Assembly: GCF_018139145.2 (NCBI RefSeq)
Contig: NC_059473.1
Span: 8,548,503-8,612,502 of the forward strand
DNA: 64,000 bases
Reading direction: 5' to 3'
Source: Gymnogyps californianus
Taxonomy: Eukaryota > Chordata > Aves > Accipitriformes > Cathartidae
Positions 1 through 13,130 of the stretch are shown one piece after another. Every line of letters begins with the position of its first letter. The first letter of the stretch is position 1. Made by a program: the position numbers and the translations under genes. The notes beneath the pieces are model-generated. The model did no database searches and was not told the DNA's origin. It was given only the letters and a program-made list of their open reading frames with translations.

Positions 1-3000
1 TGGAGCTTATGATAGCTTAAATTATTAGGAATGAGGGTGAAAACACAGATAATTCCTAATATGGCTTAATGCCTTCTGTGGGACTGTTCATCCATCAAAA
101 CAATTTTTGACCAGTGTGATCTTGTAGAGTAAATTTATTTCAGTCAATCTTTGCATCATGGAATTGAAGACTTTCTTAACTTAATGCTGGGTATTCAAAA
201 GTGGGACCTTCTGTATTATTTATCCCACAGCTATCAGGGATCTGTCTACCCAAACTCATTGTCAGATGAGCTCTGTTGCGGGGTTGTCTATCTTGGGACA
301 AGGTCTATACATCATATTTAGTCGAAGGTGACACCCCCCACCCCCCAATTTGGGAGAATTGTGCCATATGACTGAAAATCATTAAGAGAAGCAAATGTGA
401 GCTTCTAGTGCTATAGTAAGGGAGGTACCAAGATTTCTAGGTTTATTAAGAGTGGAAAAAGGCTTAGACAGACAGACACGTAGCAGTACTACTGTGGAGA
501 GCATTAGTGAGAATGACGAAATTGTCCATTTCTGCTGTCCGCATGCAGGCAAAGCTGCTGCAAATTCAAAACCAAATAAATAGAACTGATTTTTGTTTTT
601 TTTAAATTAATTGAAATACCTCGCGGTTTTTATGCTTTGTCAATATTTATTTGGTTTTGCCCTAATTTTTCTGTAGATTGCAAAATTGCTAAGAAAAAAT
701 ACTAATTTAGTTCAGTTTTTAATCCCTCATTACTGGCATTATTTTGGTTTGTATCTTAAGATCTGAACCAGATTGTCCCAGTTGAATGTCGACAATTGGT
801 CAGTAGCAGAAGTGCTTTAAGTCTTTTTTCACTTGTCTGACAAAGGAGCAAAGAAGTTCCTGAAAAGCTAGGGAAATCCACTTACTATACTATGAAAGTA
901 AATATGCTAAGGGTGAATCACTGAAAATCCTACAGGGAGGAATCAGGAGAGAACACTGGGTACATACAAATATCTAAAGTTTCAGAAGGATTAATGGTGC
1001 CTGATGAAAGCGTAAGGTAAATTTTACAAGCTAATGTGAGTAATCTGCAGATTTGTAAGCACTATGTTGATGTCCACAGCTTAGACAGAGGAATCTTTAT
1101 AACTTCTAAAATATGGAATTGGCTGCTAGGTTGCAGAAAACAGAAATAAAATTTGTTGCCCTTGTTAATGTTGTTATTAAATATCCTTGGCTTTTTGCCT
1201 GTCTCTTCTTAAACCACACTAAATGGAGCTTAGACTTATGTAGTCGTAGTTGAATACTGTTTCTCTAATGCATACATTTAAAGCTCAGATTTTGCTTCTT
1301 GGTGAGCTGTATGCCATGTTCGTTCGTCTCTGTGTGACAGCGTTAAAGTAACATGAATATTTATCAGCTTGATAGAAAGTATATTAGAAATCACCATCAT
1401 TATATTAATTAACTTTTAAAAAAAATTAAGCAGTACTTAGTCTCATGATAATTTTATGTGAAGTCAAATTCTTGTACCTTTAAAAGATACATATTTTAAA
1501 AATGCTCTCCTTAATATATTCATCCTTATTGAAATTGTCTATTGTTCTGCATCATACTTTGGCCAAGGAATCTTCCAAGGGTCCTACAAGCCAACACCCA
1601 ATTATTGTTTTACATTACTTTATTAATAATATGCAAACTTTATATTTTAATTTTCATTTGCAAATATCAAACCATTATTACCGAGGACATCATACGTGCA
1701 TATATATGTATATATCTCATTATATCCAGCTTGATGCATACAGGGGTAAACCACCAGACTGAGCAGTTTAAGATGCCCCCTTAAATGTAACGAAGGAGAG
1801 GCTGATCTTGGCAGTGCAAGTCCAAACACCCAGGTCAGCCATTTCTTCGGTCCCTGGGGGGAGGCATAGCAGTGAAGGGCCGTGGATGGGAGGGCGCAAC
1901 CCACCTCGAATCTGAGATTCAGAATCTCATTTGACATCAACTCTTTTTCTTTACAAAACCCTCAAACAAAACCTAAATAATTTTGATATTTTTTTTCGTC
2001 AAGGGCACATGTATTTTAGTGTATCTGTCATCTCTAAGTTCACGTTAAGAGCCACTCGTTCTAGATAAACATAAGTATACAAAACACAAAGACACAAATA
2101 ATTAGAATGCAATTGCAGGCACAGACAGTGTGTTGCAGAGTCCACAGCAAACATTTGCTGACTTGACTTAGAAGTTGTCCGGGATGGCATGTGTTGAGTA
2201 GGATGGAGAAAACCTGTTTATTTCTAAAAATAGCCCTACCTGTTTTTATTTTTCTTTTTTTTAACAGAGAGGAGCATGGTTCTCTTCTGAACAAGGCACA
2301 AGCCATTTTATTCTTTATCTGATAATTGTTCTGTATGGTTTTCATGATTAATGCTAAGCTGCAGTCTTTCTGTACTGTGTGAGATAGCATCACCTTTGGA
2401 TCTTGAGTTCCACTGAATGCTTGAGTTCCTGCTTTCTAATCAGTGGGAAAGAAAGAAGGACTGTTTGAAAACAACCCAGACATTTTTCACAATATGGAAA
2501 TAATTGCAAGTGGCTAATCTAATTGGCAATCCAATATTTGCTGCTAAAATGCAAAAACCAAAGTAAGATTCAGAGTAAGACACACAGCTTAGTCCTTATC
2601 TTACTATGGTTATTGGTTTATGGGTTTATTTAGAATTTAGCTTGTGTGTTTGTTTAAGATAGAGTTTCATATTGCTGTGTGAGGCTGTAAACCAGGTTTC
2701 CATTATGCTATGCTGTTTATATTCAAGACCTTACAAAACTTTTCATGGCCTTTAACCTAGATGACAGTGCCGGGGATTCATTACATGGCTGCCTAAGCAC
2801 TTTCTTTTTATATCAAAATGATTTATATGTTCTGTACTTTTCCCATTTCCTCTTTGGAGAATGCCAGAAAAGGAAGACCAGTGCAACAGTCGCTGTGATT
2901 GATACTATGCTTTTGAAGACGGATGGGAATTATTTAATGCTAGGGGACTTTCCAATTAGCTCTCTATCCTACCCGTATTTAGAATTACCAGTTAATTTTG

Positions 3001-5108
3001 TATGCTGAGTTAGCTCAGCAGCTCCTGTCACAGGCACACTTAGCAGCACCAAGAACTGAGAAGCTAATATCAAATACTTTTCAGCTGATTATCATATCAC
3101 CTAAGTTGGAATGGTTTCCCAGATATTTATTCAGGAGTGACACTTAATATTTACGATGTTTTACATCAGTATAGGGCCACTGCCCTTGAGGAAATTTCTC
3201 CTAAGTCAAGCTATTAGAAGTGACCTTCTTTTACCTGCTGATTTTCCTTTACTGATGAAGGGAAGCAATGCTAAATGTGATTGATATTCTCTCCTCATTG
3301 TTCTACCCCAAAACTTAGCAAATAAAGTTGAAACACACAGAAGAGGAGGTTTTAATAACTGGTAAGTGGTCAGAGACTCTCCACTCACTGAGCTTCTGAA
3401 ATGTGGCACTCCAACACCCAAAGCGCAGAGTATGGAAAATCCCAAGATATTCCAGGCAGTTGTGCTCTTTGGCCTTAGCCCCAGAAATAGCGGCTCCTGA
3501 AATCGCTGTTTTAACAAATGGGTGATGAGTCTGATGCTAGAAAATAATTGCCCTGCTTTTTAAGAAGAGGAGTAAGACTACTGTAAGTGAACACTGAAAA
3601 TCTGTAACGATTTTTAAGCCAGACAGAAGCCTGCACAGGCAATAATGAATATTGTTTCACTGTAAACAGAACACACAAGATTTTCTCTGTAATGATAACC
3701 CAACAGTTTGCATAGTTTCCTTCTCTCCAGCTCTACCTGATGATAACATTGAGTCACCTGACAAGAGCATGTGATTTTAAGTGTCCGGCAACATCTGACT
3801 GTGGAAATACATAGAGCTTTGAAAGGACCCGAGTACTAGAGTGACAGCGCAGCTTTACATGCTTTACTGGGAGATTGTATGCTACTATGCTGGTTTTATA
3901 GCGTTCCTCTCTGCTAAAAAGCTTAGCTCGTACTGCATTATCAGTATTATCTCCCATTCAGGTTTACAGTGGCAGAGATGATAGTTTGAGTAAAACATTT
4001 TCCTGGAAATACCCTTTTCTGTAGAAGCGTATTTACCAACGATGTTTTTGTTTGCACGTAACATACATTTCTGTAAATATCCAGAAGAATGTGACACATT
4101 CCTGCACTTATTCGAGAAATGAAACTACTATTCATTAGGAACAATGTAATTCTATGTAAGAGGTATTTCTAGTATTTGTGATAAATAATAGTGATTACTC
4201 TGTTTCACTGCTGCATAGCCATTCTGAAAAGAGGCATTTGCCTTTTGCATGAACAGAGAAATATGAACACCACGGATAAATTCTCTCTTTATTTGCCCTA
4301 GGCAATATGTCATTTATATGTGGGTATAGATTGTGAGAATTAATTACATTTTCTTACTTTCTACTAATCAAAGTAAAAAGACGGCCAGGTAATGCGCAAA
4401 GGAATTTATCAGTCTTATTTTCAACATAAGGTTCACTGCTATCCTTCGCTTTATTAGAGCGGTCTCAAGCAACAAATAATACTAAATGATTAAATTCTCA
4501 TTAGTGAGCAGATTGTTGTGAAAAATCTCACATTGCTTTAAGGGAAAGGGAGAATAAGGGGTGTGTGAGTCTAGAAATTCCAGTGAAATAAATTCCTTCA
4601 AAAAGAATGCTTCTGAAATTCTAATGAATGAGCTTATCAAGTGTCACCTACGCTTGCGTAGGTATTCAAGATTAATTATTTTTTACCCAATCTTTTTTTT
4701 CCTTGCAAATATTCATTTTTCTTTTGTTCAGCTAATCAGGTAACAACTACCTGCCCATTGTTATCTCCATGTTAACTTGAATGTTGCACCATAATTGAAC
4801 TCTTTCTTTAACCTTATCACATGAAGAACTTAAGTGAATTGAAAATCTCTTATATCTTCATAATCCATTACTTATCTTTCATTGCTTAGAAGGTAAAATA
4901 CACCCGTTGAACTCAACTCACCTAGAAGATTTATAAAATACTAGTACTCTGAAAATTGTTAGTTTAGTCTATTTAGATTCCCACTTATTATGCAGACATA
5001 CTCATTTTACATTCAACTCATCCTACTGTCCAACCATTTTTATGCCACTCCATCTATGCTGTTGCTAAGACTCTAACTCACAAGCTTTTTGCAGCAAGGA
5101 CTGTAGGC
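1..5108. other. Non-coding stretch, nothing recognised
   Basis: I find no exon, RNA gene or classifiable mobile element here. Open frames are short (the longest is about 110 codons, minus strand near 2,061-2,393), overlap one another on several frames and carry no motif I know. The only low-complexity spot of note is two C6 runs separated by one base at 334-346. The sequence is AT-rich throughout, as expected for vertebrate intergenic or intronic DNA. Confidence 0.6.
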
Positions 5109-5180
5109 TGACTCCAGCTCTGTCAGCTCCGATGGGAATTGTGTCATGGGCTCCTGTAGGTCAGGATTTACTTCGTAGCC
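5109..5180. repeat. Possible ancient amniote repeat relic
   Basis: The block carries a degenerate version of a phrase I associate with very old amniote interspersed repeats: a 'tcagctccgatgggaattgt' segment followed about 25 bases later by a 'gtcaggattta' segment. The usual form is a symmetrical 'tgacttcaatgggagt' followed by 'caggatttcaccc'. The match is short and diverged, so the family and the ends are uncertain. RepeatMasker with an amniote ancestral library would decide. Confidence 0.35.
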
Positions 5181-6599
5181 TTTGCTATTTTTGTTGTCTT
5201 GACAAATAGCATCCTGTGTTGTAGAGCCCCTGATTACCAGTGTAATCTCGATAGCACTATCCCAATTTGTAGAAATGTATACACTTCTGGTGTATGTGTA
5301 AGACGTACATAACTTACATCTACCATGCTGATACGAGGACACCTGCCCCATGATAGTAAACGCAGTCTCTAATTGATTTGTGTAGTTGGGTATGGCAGCA
5401 ATTGCTAAAATGCTTTTTTCTTATGCTACTTATCATAAACAGACTTAGTGTGTTGAGGGTTCCTGACATTCATCCTGCATTCAGTGTGGCTTATACCTGG
5501 ATTTTATTTTCACACATTTGGAGATAGCTTGCCATTACAACAATTTAAAAAAAAAAAAAAATCACAAAGGAGAAAGTGGTTTTTGTGCTTTCATTTGTAT
5601 TAGTTCATCTTTGGAGTCTGAGAGAGGTTTTCTTTCTTGTGCTGTGTTGTGACTGAGATGGGATATGAGCGCCTGTTTAGGCAGCTGCTTAATAGTTGTC
5701 CTTAAAACCATAGCTAATGCCGTCAGTTTTTCAGAACACCTCCTCCTCTTCCACAGCATTGCCTTGTATTTACTCATACAAATCCTTCCTGTTTCTTCAG
5801 CTCCCAGTGCTCAAGGCCAGTGCCTGGTAAAGCAGTCTGAGTGCTTTGCAAAATACAATTTTTAAACCCATGCAGCTAGATTATTTTTCTCTCATTTTTA
5901 TTTTATTTATCAGAACTCTCCACATCCTACTTTGGGTTGGTGGAGAAAGTCAAGCAGTAAGGTCGGGGCCTTTTTTTTTTTTTTTCATCATCTGTCTGTC
6001 TCCAACCACTTAGGATCTGGCTGCAGAATTGCACTTTAGAGCTTTAATTTAATCTGGTAACGCAGGTTTACGGAGAGCCATGTCTATCCTCCCTTAGCTG
6101 CAGGGGAGAAGGAAGTAACAGCTGAGCCGTGCTCTTGGTGCTGCAGAGCTGCACGTGCCTTTCCAAGGGTTCATGGGCAATTACAGGTGCGATGCCAGCT
6201 ATCGGATTCTGACTTAAAGAGAATCAGGGAATTGATTTTAGTAGCTAAAGGTTTCTAAAAGCACCCTAGGACTTTTAATAGAGCATTGTAGGTAAACTGT
6301 TAGGGTTGGTGAGTCGTAGGCTATTACATTCTGGCTATTTAAATTGGTTATATCTGTCTTAGGCTGTGAACACACAGAACAGCTATGGCACATTTTAATT
6401 GCTTTCCTGGATCAGGGTCTTGCTTGCAGGGCAATGTCACCAGTTTTTGGTTTTAATCCAAAAGAGCTTAGGTCTGGATATATAAACTGTGTTTCAGTGT
6501 TGGAAATGTAGTCCTTCTCCTTATACGTTTTAACAAATCCTTTTTCTGGCATGTCTTTTTGTTACGACAATCAAGCATTATAAACCTGTTCCCATCCGA
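5181..6599. other. Non-coding stretch with two homopolymer tracts
   Basis: No gene is recognised. The stretch contains an A15 tract at 5,547-5,561 and a T15 tract at 5,971-5,985. At 6,400-6,420 it has a 21-base motif that recurs with two differences at 52,280-52,300, listed separately. The 66-71 codon frames on both strands near 5,560-5,865 overlap each other and have no recognisable content. Confidence 0.55.
6400..6420. repeat. Short ancient-repeat tail motif, copy 1
   Basis: The segment tgctttcctggatcagggtc (the first 20 of 21 bases) matches the segment at 52,280-52,300 at 19 of 21 positions. It resembles the 'aagtgctttcctgaatcagggcc' phrase that I recall as a common tail of very old amniote repeats. 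Only this core is recognisable at either site. A chance match of this length is unlikely in 64 kb, but the family is not established. Confidence 0.35.
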
Positions 6600-6915
6600 T
6601 CACGTTCGGCTTCTCTCTGTTTGCATCGTCTCTTCTATTTGCAAGTTTGCACTTGCCTAATGTCACTTGCAATCGCAAGCAGACTCATGTGGACTCGACA
6701 CTTGTACACCTCCCGAATCCACACGTTCCTGGTGGTGCTTGTCTCCGAAACGGTCGTGATTGGATGCCAGGACGTATCCTAGGAGATGCTCTCGGCCTCC
6801 CAAAGCCTTGCAGTTTACATTATTAATGGCTGGGTTGTGGTTTGGGATGTTCATACCAACGGAGATCATGCAGGTCCCAATTATTTTTGCACTTGTCTCA
6901 CCAATTCCCATTTAC
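6600..6915. other. CpG-bearing unique block, candidate conserved element
   Basis: Several CpG dinucleotides lie between about 6,660 and 6,790, more than in the surrounding AT-rich sequence. An 82-codon frame is open on the minus strand (6,663-6,911), but I recognise no domain in it and see no supporting splice structure, so I do not call it a gene. A short inverted repeat (cttgc-aatc-gcaag) lies near 6,668-6,681. CpG retention in bird intergenic DNA can reflect a regulatory or formerly coding element, and that is the only basis for marking it. Confidence 0.25.
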
Positions 6916-8075
6916 CACTCTAAGTCAGATATTTTCTAAAGAGAAACAAAAGCATAGGAGTTTTTCTGTTCTTCGACAGATATTTGAAGGGGGAAAAGAT
7001 TTAACAAAGCTTTGTATCGGCAAGCACTAAATGGAAATCAATTAATTAGAACCAATGCTTTAGAAAGGGATATTTTCAATGCCTCATCACTTTATATCAG
7101 GCAGCCTATGACTTTGAATCATAGGCTGAAATCATACCATCCTACATTTTGTTTAGATCTAACTTTATATAAATGAAATGTTGTCAAACTGAAGAGAGAT
7201 TATTCTTTTTTTTCCCCCCTTTCCTTTTTCTTCCTTCCCTCTCCTCCTCCTGTGTTTTCAGGGAATGGATTGTGTCACTTCTTTTTTTTAAAAGTCTGTT
7301 TCTTTTAGTGAGTCTGACTGCTGCTGCCTTTGTTTTGTGTATTACAGCATCCTACAGGAAACGTATAATTGATTGTTAAAATAGCAGTGAACAAGAAATT
7401 GTTCAGAGTCCATTTATTCACATTGAAATAGTTTTTGTGTTTCCCCCTTATTTCACAGGATCTCCTCTTTGCTTTATTCCTGATGTTTGTTTTGTCAGAC
7501 AAATGCTAATGTACTGAATAGAGGTAATTAAAGATCAGGTCTGTCATGTCATGGCAGTATTTTTTATATTCACAGAAAGCACTTGCACTTGCTTTGTGAA
7601 AATACTGTGCCTGCTCTAAAGCTACTCAGACTGCTTCGTGGTTTTATATCAGCTGCAAGTTTCCCTTTGGCTGCTCCAAACCATGGAAATTGAAATAAGT
7701 ACTTCTGTTAATGTGACAAGCTGCGATAGTACAAGATGAAAGTGCCTTGCGTTATGCTGTCCACCGCAGCCAACGTCTGTTTCTGCATTTCCTTATAAAA
7801 ATCCCCCACTCCATTATAGCCAGGCATTTATAACTTTCAGATTATAGTAAATTCATTTGTTTGCTGATTTGTATGTTTGTACCAGTAAGGAACCACCGTC
7901 TAGCAATTTAAGTTGTACTATGTCACAAATAGGGACTTATTCCCTTGTTGGGAGTGCCTGGATATCTGGGGTTTTAATGCAGATCACCGTTCCCATGCTG
8001 TTTGCCATTGTGTAAATGGGATAGATATGTCCCAGATGTGCTCAGATGAAGTTCCCCCAAGCCTAGCACTGATGG
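6916..8075. other. Non-coding stretch with a small perfect hairpin
   Basis: No gene is recognised. A 10-bp perfect inverted repeat (cagcctatga at 7,102-7,111 and tcataggctg at 7,119-7,128, with a 7-base loop) is the only structured feature. A pyrimidine-rich run (about 7,204-7,255) sits nearby. An inverted repeat of this size is expected about once by chance in a window this long. Confidence 0.5.
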
Positions 8076-8360
8076 ATGGATAAAGCAGGTCATTGCCAGC
8101 TTGCTGCTTGTGCAGGGAGAGGGGAGAGTGTGCGTCGCAGATGCCGTTTGCAGCGTGGAGGGTGCACTTGGCTCCAGCTTGGGTCCCACAGGGTGCCTGC
8201 TGCACGCTCCGGCATTCTGGAGCAAAGAAACGTGCTCGAGCTCAGCGGGAGCCCTAGCTCCTCTAAAAGGCCAAATACTGCTGGTGGGGAGGACAGAGGT
8301 TCCTGACTGTTTCGGCTGCCGTCGCGGGTCAGCAGGTTCCCGTGGTGCCAATCAGTAACG
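8076..8360. other. GC- and CpG-richer pocket
   Basis: This block is clearly richer in G+C and CpG than its flanks, with CpGs at around 8,134, 8,205, 8,231, 8,246, 8,312-8,325, 8,341 and 8,359. Frames of 73-125 codons are open on both strands here. That is expected where stop codons are depleted by base composition and does not indicate coding. It is too short and too sparse in CpG to call a CpG island by the usual length criteria. It could be a promoter of a non-coding transcript, an old GC-rich repeat, or a GC-biased gene-conversion spot. Confidence 0.3.
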
Positions 8361-8610
8361 CGGGGAGCCCTACTCCTTCACATCAGTATGTGCCGGTTAG
8401 AACAAAACCAGAGGGGATTATAAGATGGCAGAATGCTGCGTACAAGCACATTTCCAGTGCTGTCTTCACCTCTAAAGAACACAGATGAAAGTGGCATCAC
8501 ACAGACCTTGTTAAAAAAGAAAAAAAAACAACAAAAAAAGCATTCAGGATCTGACATATCTGTAGCTCAGTGTTGCAAAGCATTTTAGCATCTCTTGTGA
8601 AGTGCTGGCT

Positions 8611-8695
8611 GCTCTCAATTCTCACTTACTTTAATGGACATTCAAGGCACTTAGCACCTTGCAGGGGGCATTCAGCACTGTTTAGGATTGGTCCC
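8611..8695. repeat. Possible ancient amniote repeat relic
   Basis: The block reads as a decayed copy of the phrase in which a 'cattgacttcaatgggag' segment is followed by 'ggtgctcagcacctgcaggatcaggccc', a pattern I recall from old amniote interspersed repeats. Here the matching pieces are 'cttactttaatggaca', 'cacttagcaccttgcagg' and 'aggattggtccc' in the same order and spacing. Divergence is high and the ends cannot be placed. Confidence 0.4.
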
Positions 8696-11600
8696 TTCCT
8701 AGGTCTTCACTTATGAAATAACCAGCTCTGCAAAGCAGAATAAAAGTTTATTTTGACAACCCGCTGTGATGTATGGGTCCAATTACTGAAGTCTCCAGAC
8801 TCATGTTGGTTCTGGAAATTTTTTTTTGGATAGTAGAAGCATAATCTAAAACCAGGAATTCTCCCTTATGTTACATTCCCTCTAGGCAAAAAAGTAAATA
8901 TAGGAAGGAAAGGATTAATGGAGACTATAACTCATACTGGTTTTGTTTGTTCATATACATTACATTACTCTGCCATGCTCACTCACTTTTTCTCATCGTT
9001 CTTTCCCCACTCCCAGCTCTCCCTTCTCTTATCGTATTTTTACATCAGCATAACTTTTGGGATTTCATAGGATCCACTCCTAATTTAATCTAATGCCAAC
9101 AACATGGACGTTGGAGATGTAATTTACACCATCAAATTGAACTGGGGCCAGGCACTTCTCTAAGAGCTGCACCTGCTTTCTCTAGGCTGTATTTAGTGGA
9201 ATTTTTCCTTTCATGTTTAATTCATATTCCTTCTGGGAAAATATTTAGCGAGTAACAATTGAAGTTAGGGATGGGGGAACTTAGTACAGCTTGAAGTTCT
9301 GTAATGCAGATAAAACATTTTCCAAGCGTTTTGAATATCACAAAATGAGTTTTGAATTATGTGAATTTCTCCCTCTGCTCTTTCTCATTATTAAATCCAT
9401 GTTCCTTTTCATTTCATTTCCATTAAAAGCATATATTTTTCTGCCCCAGGGAGGGAACAATAAAAAAAAAACCCTACCAAAAAAAGCCCACCAAGAAAAC
9501 CCCCATGAACAAGTAAGCTTTATAACTTATCCTTCTGTTCTGGAACAATGCTCAATCACTGGCCCTTCCCTCTTACAGGAGAGAAAGAAATAAATTTCAT
9601 CTTGTGAAGTAATCTGCCATTTAAAATGTACATGATAAAAAGTGCTTAACTGCATGCTCAGAGATGTAGCAATGAACATAGAAAGAGTTAAAAAAGAGCG
9701 TTATTTGTGGCTTTGAGGATTGCCTGATGAGCACATGTTGTTATCTGAAGTTCATGTAATTTAGTCAAGACAACTCTCTTTTTTTCTGTGGTTCTACATT
9801 AAAAACCAGCTCATGCTTGTTGTCAGCAACATCGGAGCAGCTTCCTCCCTATTTTTGACACAAATCGGTAAAGGCAGTTAGATGTCCTAAGGTACGTGGG
9901 ATCAGGAGCAAGCCATCTATACTTAGAATGTTGTTTGTTCTCTCGCTACCTAGTTTTTCATCTTTCCATTTTTCAAGAGCAGTTAATCCCTGGCAACAAC
10001 AATATACTTTTTATTGGGCATGAAACAAGATTCTGTGACCGTGTATTAAGAGCTCAGTTCTGAGAGACAGCAGACGATAACGGGAGAAGTTTCATGGTCA
10101 GTGCGTGGGGCAGTGACTCCAGCAGGCTGAGGTCCTTTCTGGCTCTCTCCCAGATTTGTTGGGGTTTCTAAATCAGATAATCACTGCTTCATTGTTGACT
10201 GTAAAATGGGGAAATAGTCTAGACCTACACAAACCAAAGGCGGTCAAAACCCTTTCATCTCTTAACAATGTTGTGTCGATTGTCCATTAGAAAACTGGGA
10301 TGCATCAAGTTTCAGGTCTTTTTTTCTAGAAGCCTCTGAGGCAATTTTTGACAGCCTTTTTTGTCTGTTTTGTGGGAATGAATGGGAAGTTCTCTGCATC
10401 ACGTGTAATGCAATGGGTCAGTGATTTGGACTGCTACAGTGGGGCAAACCTCTTTGTTGATCCCTTAGCAGTACCAAGAAGCTACCAGACTTCTGTTGGG
10501 AGGTCTAGGAAAATACACGAGCTAAGCATACTTGTCATTGGATTGCATGAAGATGCCTGGTACAAGTACCTAAAACTCCTAAGAAGTCTGGGGTGTATAA
10601 CAGAGGAAAAGATGTTTCTAGAAATTCACTTTGCAATTTATTATCAAAATTATACTCCTATATGGCTGTAACTTTTGCAAGGTCTTGTGTCAAAAATGAT
10701 AAATGCTCAAATTGCTGGTAGCAATCTATGTCTGCTGTTGTATTCCTGCTCCGCTAAACATCCACTTAGAGAACGTACTTGGTGGGAAACATAAGAATTC
10801 AAAGGGTGAACTTAAAATTTCAGGACAATTTTTTGTTTTCTGGTGTAGAAGGAAACAGCTTGTGGTGCCTTTAAAGAGCTTATTGTGGTAAAGCCAAGAA
10901 GGGAAAAAACAAAACAAAATAAAAAACCAGGAACAGATTGCTCAGCCTGTGGCTGGACTGGTACAAGCAATCTGTGCAAGATTTCTCCAGAGGAAAAATC
11001 TTGAGACTTGTGCTGCTGAGAAACATGGCATAGAGTGGCGAACTGAAAATCGTTGAAGAAGCAGAACCTATACTGGGCTTAAGACAAAAACAGATCCCAG
11101 AGAGTTCTGCTGTGCCTGTAATTCTTCTGTTCAACCTGCACCCCTCTCAGCAGCGTTTTTCTGTTAGAAATTAATATTTTGCTGGGCTAGAAGTGGAGCC
11201 TGCGAAAGTTTTACAGCTGGGCCTGTTATGGGAACAACCTGGTCATTTTTTAATTTAACTTTTAGTCTACCACAAAGCTTCTCAGCTGCTTGGACTTCGG
11301 CTTATCCATATGTCCCACTTTCTCAATATTTAAGTTATAAAATAATTGCTTAACTATTAAAAGCCTATGTCAGAGATTGTATCTTGGAGTCCCAAAACAG
11401 AGAAGGAGCAGCAGCCTTGTGGCTTTATTGAAAATCACCTATTTATGAAAACTTTGTGGTTCCCTTGGTTCATCTTGCAGCGCACAGTTGATTCCAGATG
11501 GAAATTTGATGCAAAATCAATACTACAATACCTTCCTGTTTCCATGCATTAATGTTTACTCCCATAACCGTAACGCTGTCAGTAGCTCTGTGTTTGCCTG

Positions 11601-13130
11601 ATGCCTTGCTCAGAAGTGAGGTATTTCCTCTCCTAGAGGAGGCACACAGCTGGAATAAACCTAGTGAGTTGTGTCAATTGTGCCTCTGCTTGATATGGTT
11701 TTGATTGTCTGGAATTCGTCACAAAATGGGAGAAAAGTGGCAACTACTGATAAAGGGCTAATGCCTCAGTTTGGCAGAGTAGCACTCTTTGCTTGCTGCC
11801 CGGGCTGGCGATGGCCAGCTGCTGTGGAAACTGCGAGTTGTTGGGAGAATCTGCCGAAGACAATCAACTCTGGGCTCTCCGGGGGTGTTGGCAGGAGGGG
11901 GTAGCCTGGATAAAGCAAAACCTGGATAAACATGTGAATTGAACCCAGTCAGTACCTCCCCCTTTAAAACGCTGGCAGCTGACTTCTGCAGGCGTGAGGG
12001 CTGACGGAGCAGAAAGGCAGGACCGTGGCTGAATGGCGGAGGCACGTGCTCTGTATTTGTAAACGCCACAATGCTGAACTGTGGCTACCAGCGTGGGAGG
12101 AAGATGGGGGCTTGTTTCATCCTCAGCCTGGAAAACCCGCTTGCTGATTACCAAGTGCTGTAGGTTACAGCTTTTCGCCGTTGGTTTCATCCTCACATCC
12201 TGTTAGATGTTTGCCCAAAGCTGATTTTCGGAGCTCTTCCACAGGATGGCGGGAGAAGAGGCATTCTCACAAAATTACTGGTGGAGTCATCTCTTTGTAA
12301 GCGGCATGTGGGCACAGTGTGTTTCTGTTTGATAACATGCCATAACATATGCTAGACAGGATTTTATGTTCCAGACACATCCTGGAACAGGGCTTTTTTG
12401 TTGGGGTTTTCTGTGTGTGTGGTTTTCCCCCCCCCCCCCCACCTCTAGTTTTTGCCTCTGAGCTAAACAAGATATTCACGTTCTTTGGAGAATGAATCAA
12501 ACACCACCCACCTTTCATGCCATTGAAAACATATTCCTGATTTTGCCATTCAGTCTTCTAAAATGCCAAGCTATGTACACAGCTTGTGAGCGTGCGCAAG
12601 GCGTATCACTTGTTGAAAGCCTTATCCTCAAGTGCTTTAAGACTGTCTGGATCGTTGTTGTTCACCCTGTTCTCAGACTGTTTGAAGAAAATATCACTTT
12701 TATTTCTAATTAAAATGCCGGCAGATTAAATAGTGTGAGCTTTTGAAAGACTTCCATAGGGATCTGTGCCATTTGCAGTAGATATTGTCAAAGGAAGTCA
12801 ATGAGCAATGGCAGCTATGTCATCTTGCATCTAATTGCCTGAAATACATTGCTCTCCCCTTGCTTGCTTTGTGCATCTTTATGATTGAAGCACATAAGGC
12901 TTAATGCATTAAGGGAGTTTTTTTCAGGAAACCATTTCTCATAAGAATAAAGTACTATTCTGTATAGTTAGAAAACTGCACCAGTGCTGTCACCCCAATT
13001 ATTTTTTGAGGGAGAGGGAACAATGGTTTTAAACTGTTGTGGGGTTTTTTTTGTCTGTTATTCAGAGATCTGTTTAAAGCACATACATAAGCGAGGGTGA
13101 GCTCTCTCTTACCCAAGCACGAGGTTTACT
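8696..13130. other. Non-coding stretch with scattered simple sequence
   Basis: No gene or classifiable mobile element is recognised. A/C-rich simple sequence occurs near 9,460-9,510 and 10,905-10,930. A stretch with somewhat higher G+C and overlapping frames on both strands lies at about 11,760-12,200. The 107-codon plus-strand frame at 10,348-10,671 and the 103- and 110-codon minus-strand frames at 11,758-12,196 have no recognisable motif. Confidence 0.5.
12427..12440. repeat. C14 homopolymer
   Basis: Fourteen consecutive C residues follow a T/G-rich segment containing a short (TG)n run. On the minus strand this is G14, a sequence prone to slippage and G-quadruplex-type folding. The exact length may be a sequencing estimate. 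Confidence 0.9.

Noticed and set aside
6791..6806. Alu-like phrase ctcggcctcccaaagc
   Set aside because: Only about 16 bases match an Alu segment, nothing flanking agrees, and the other repeats indicate a bird.
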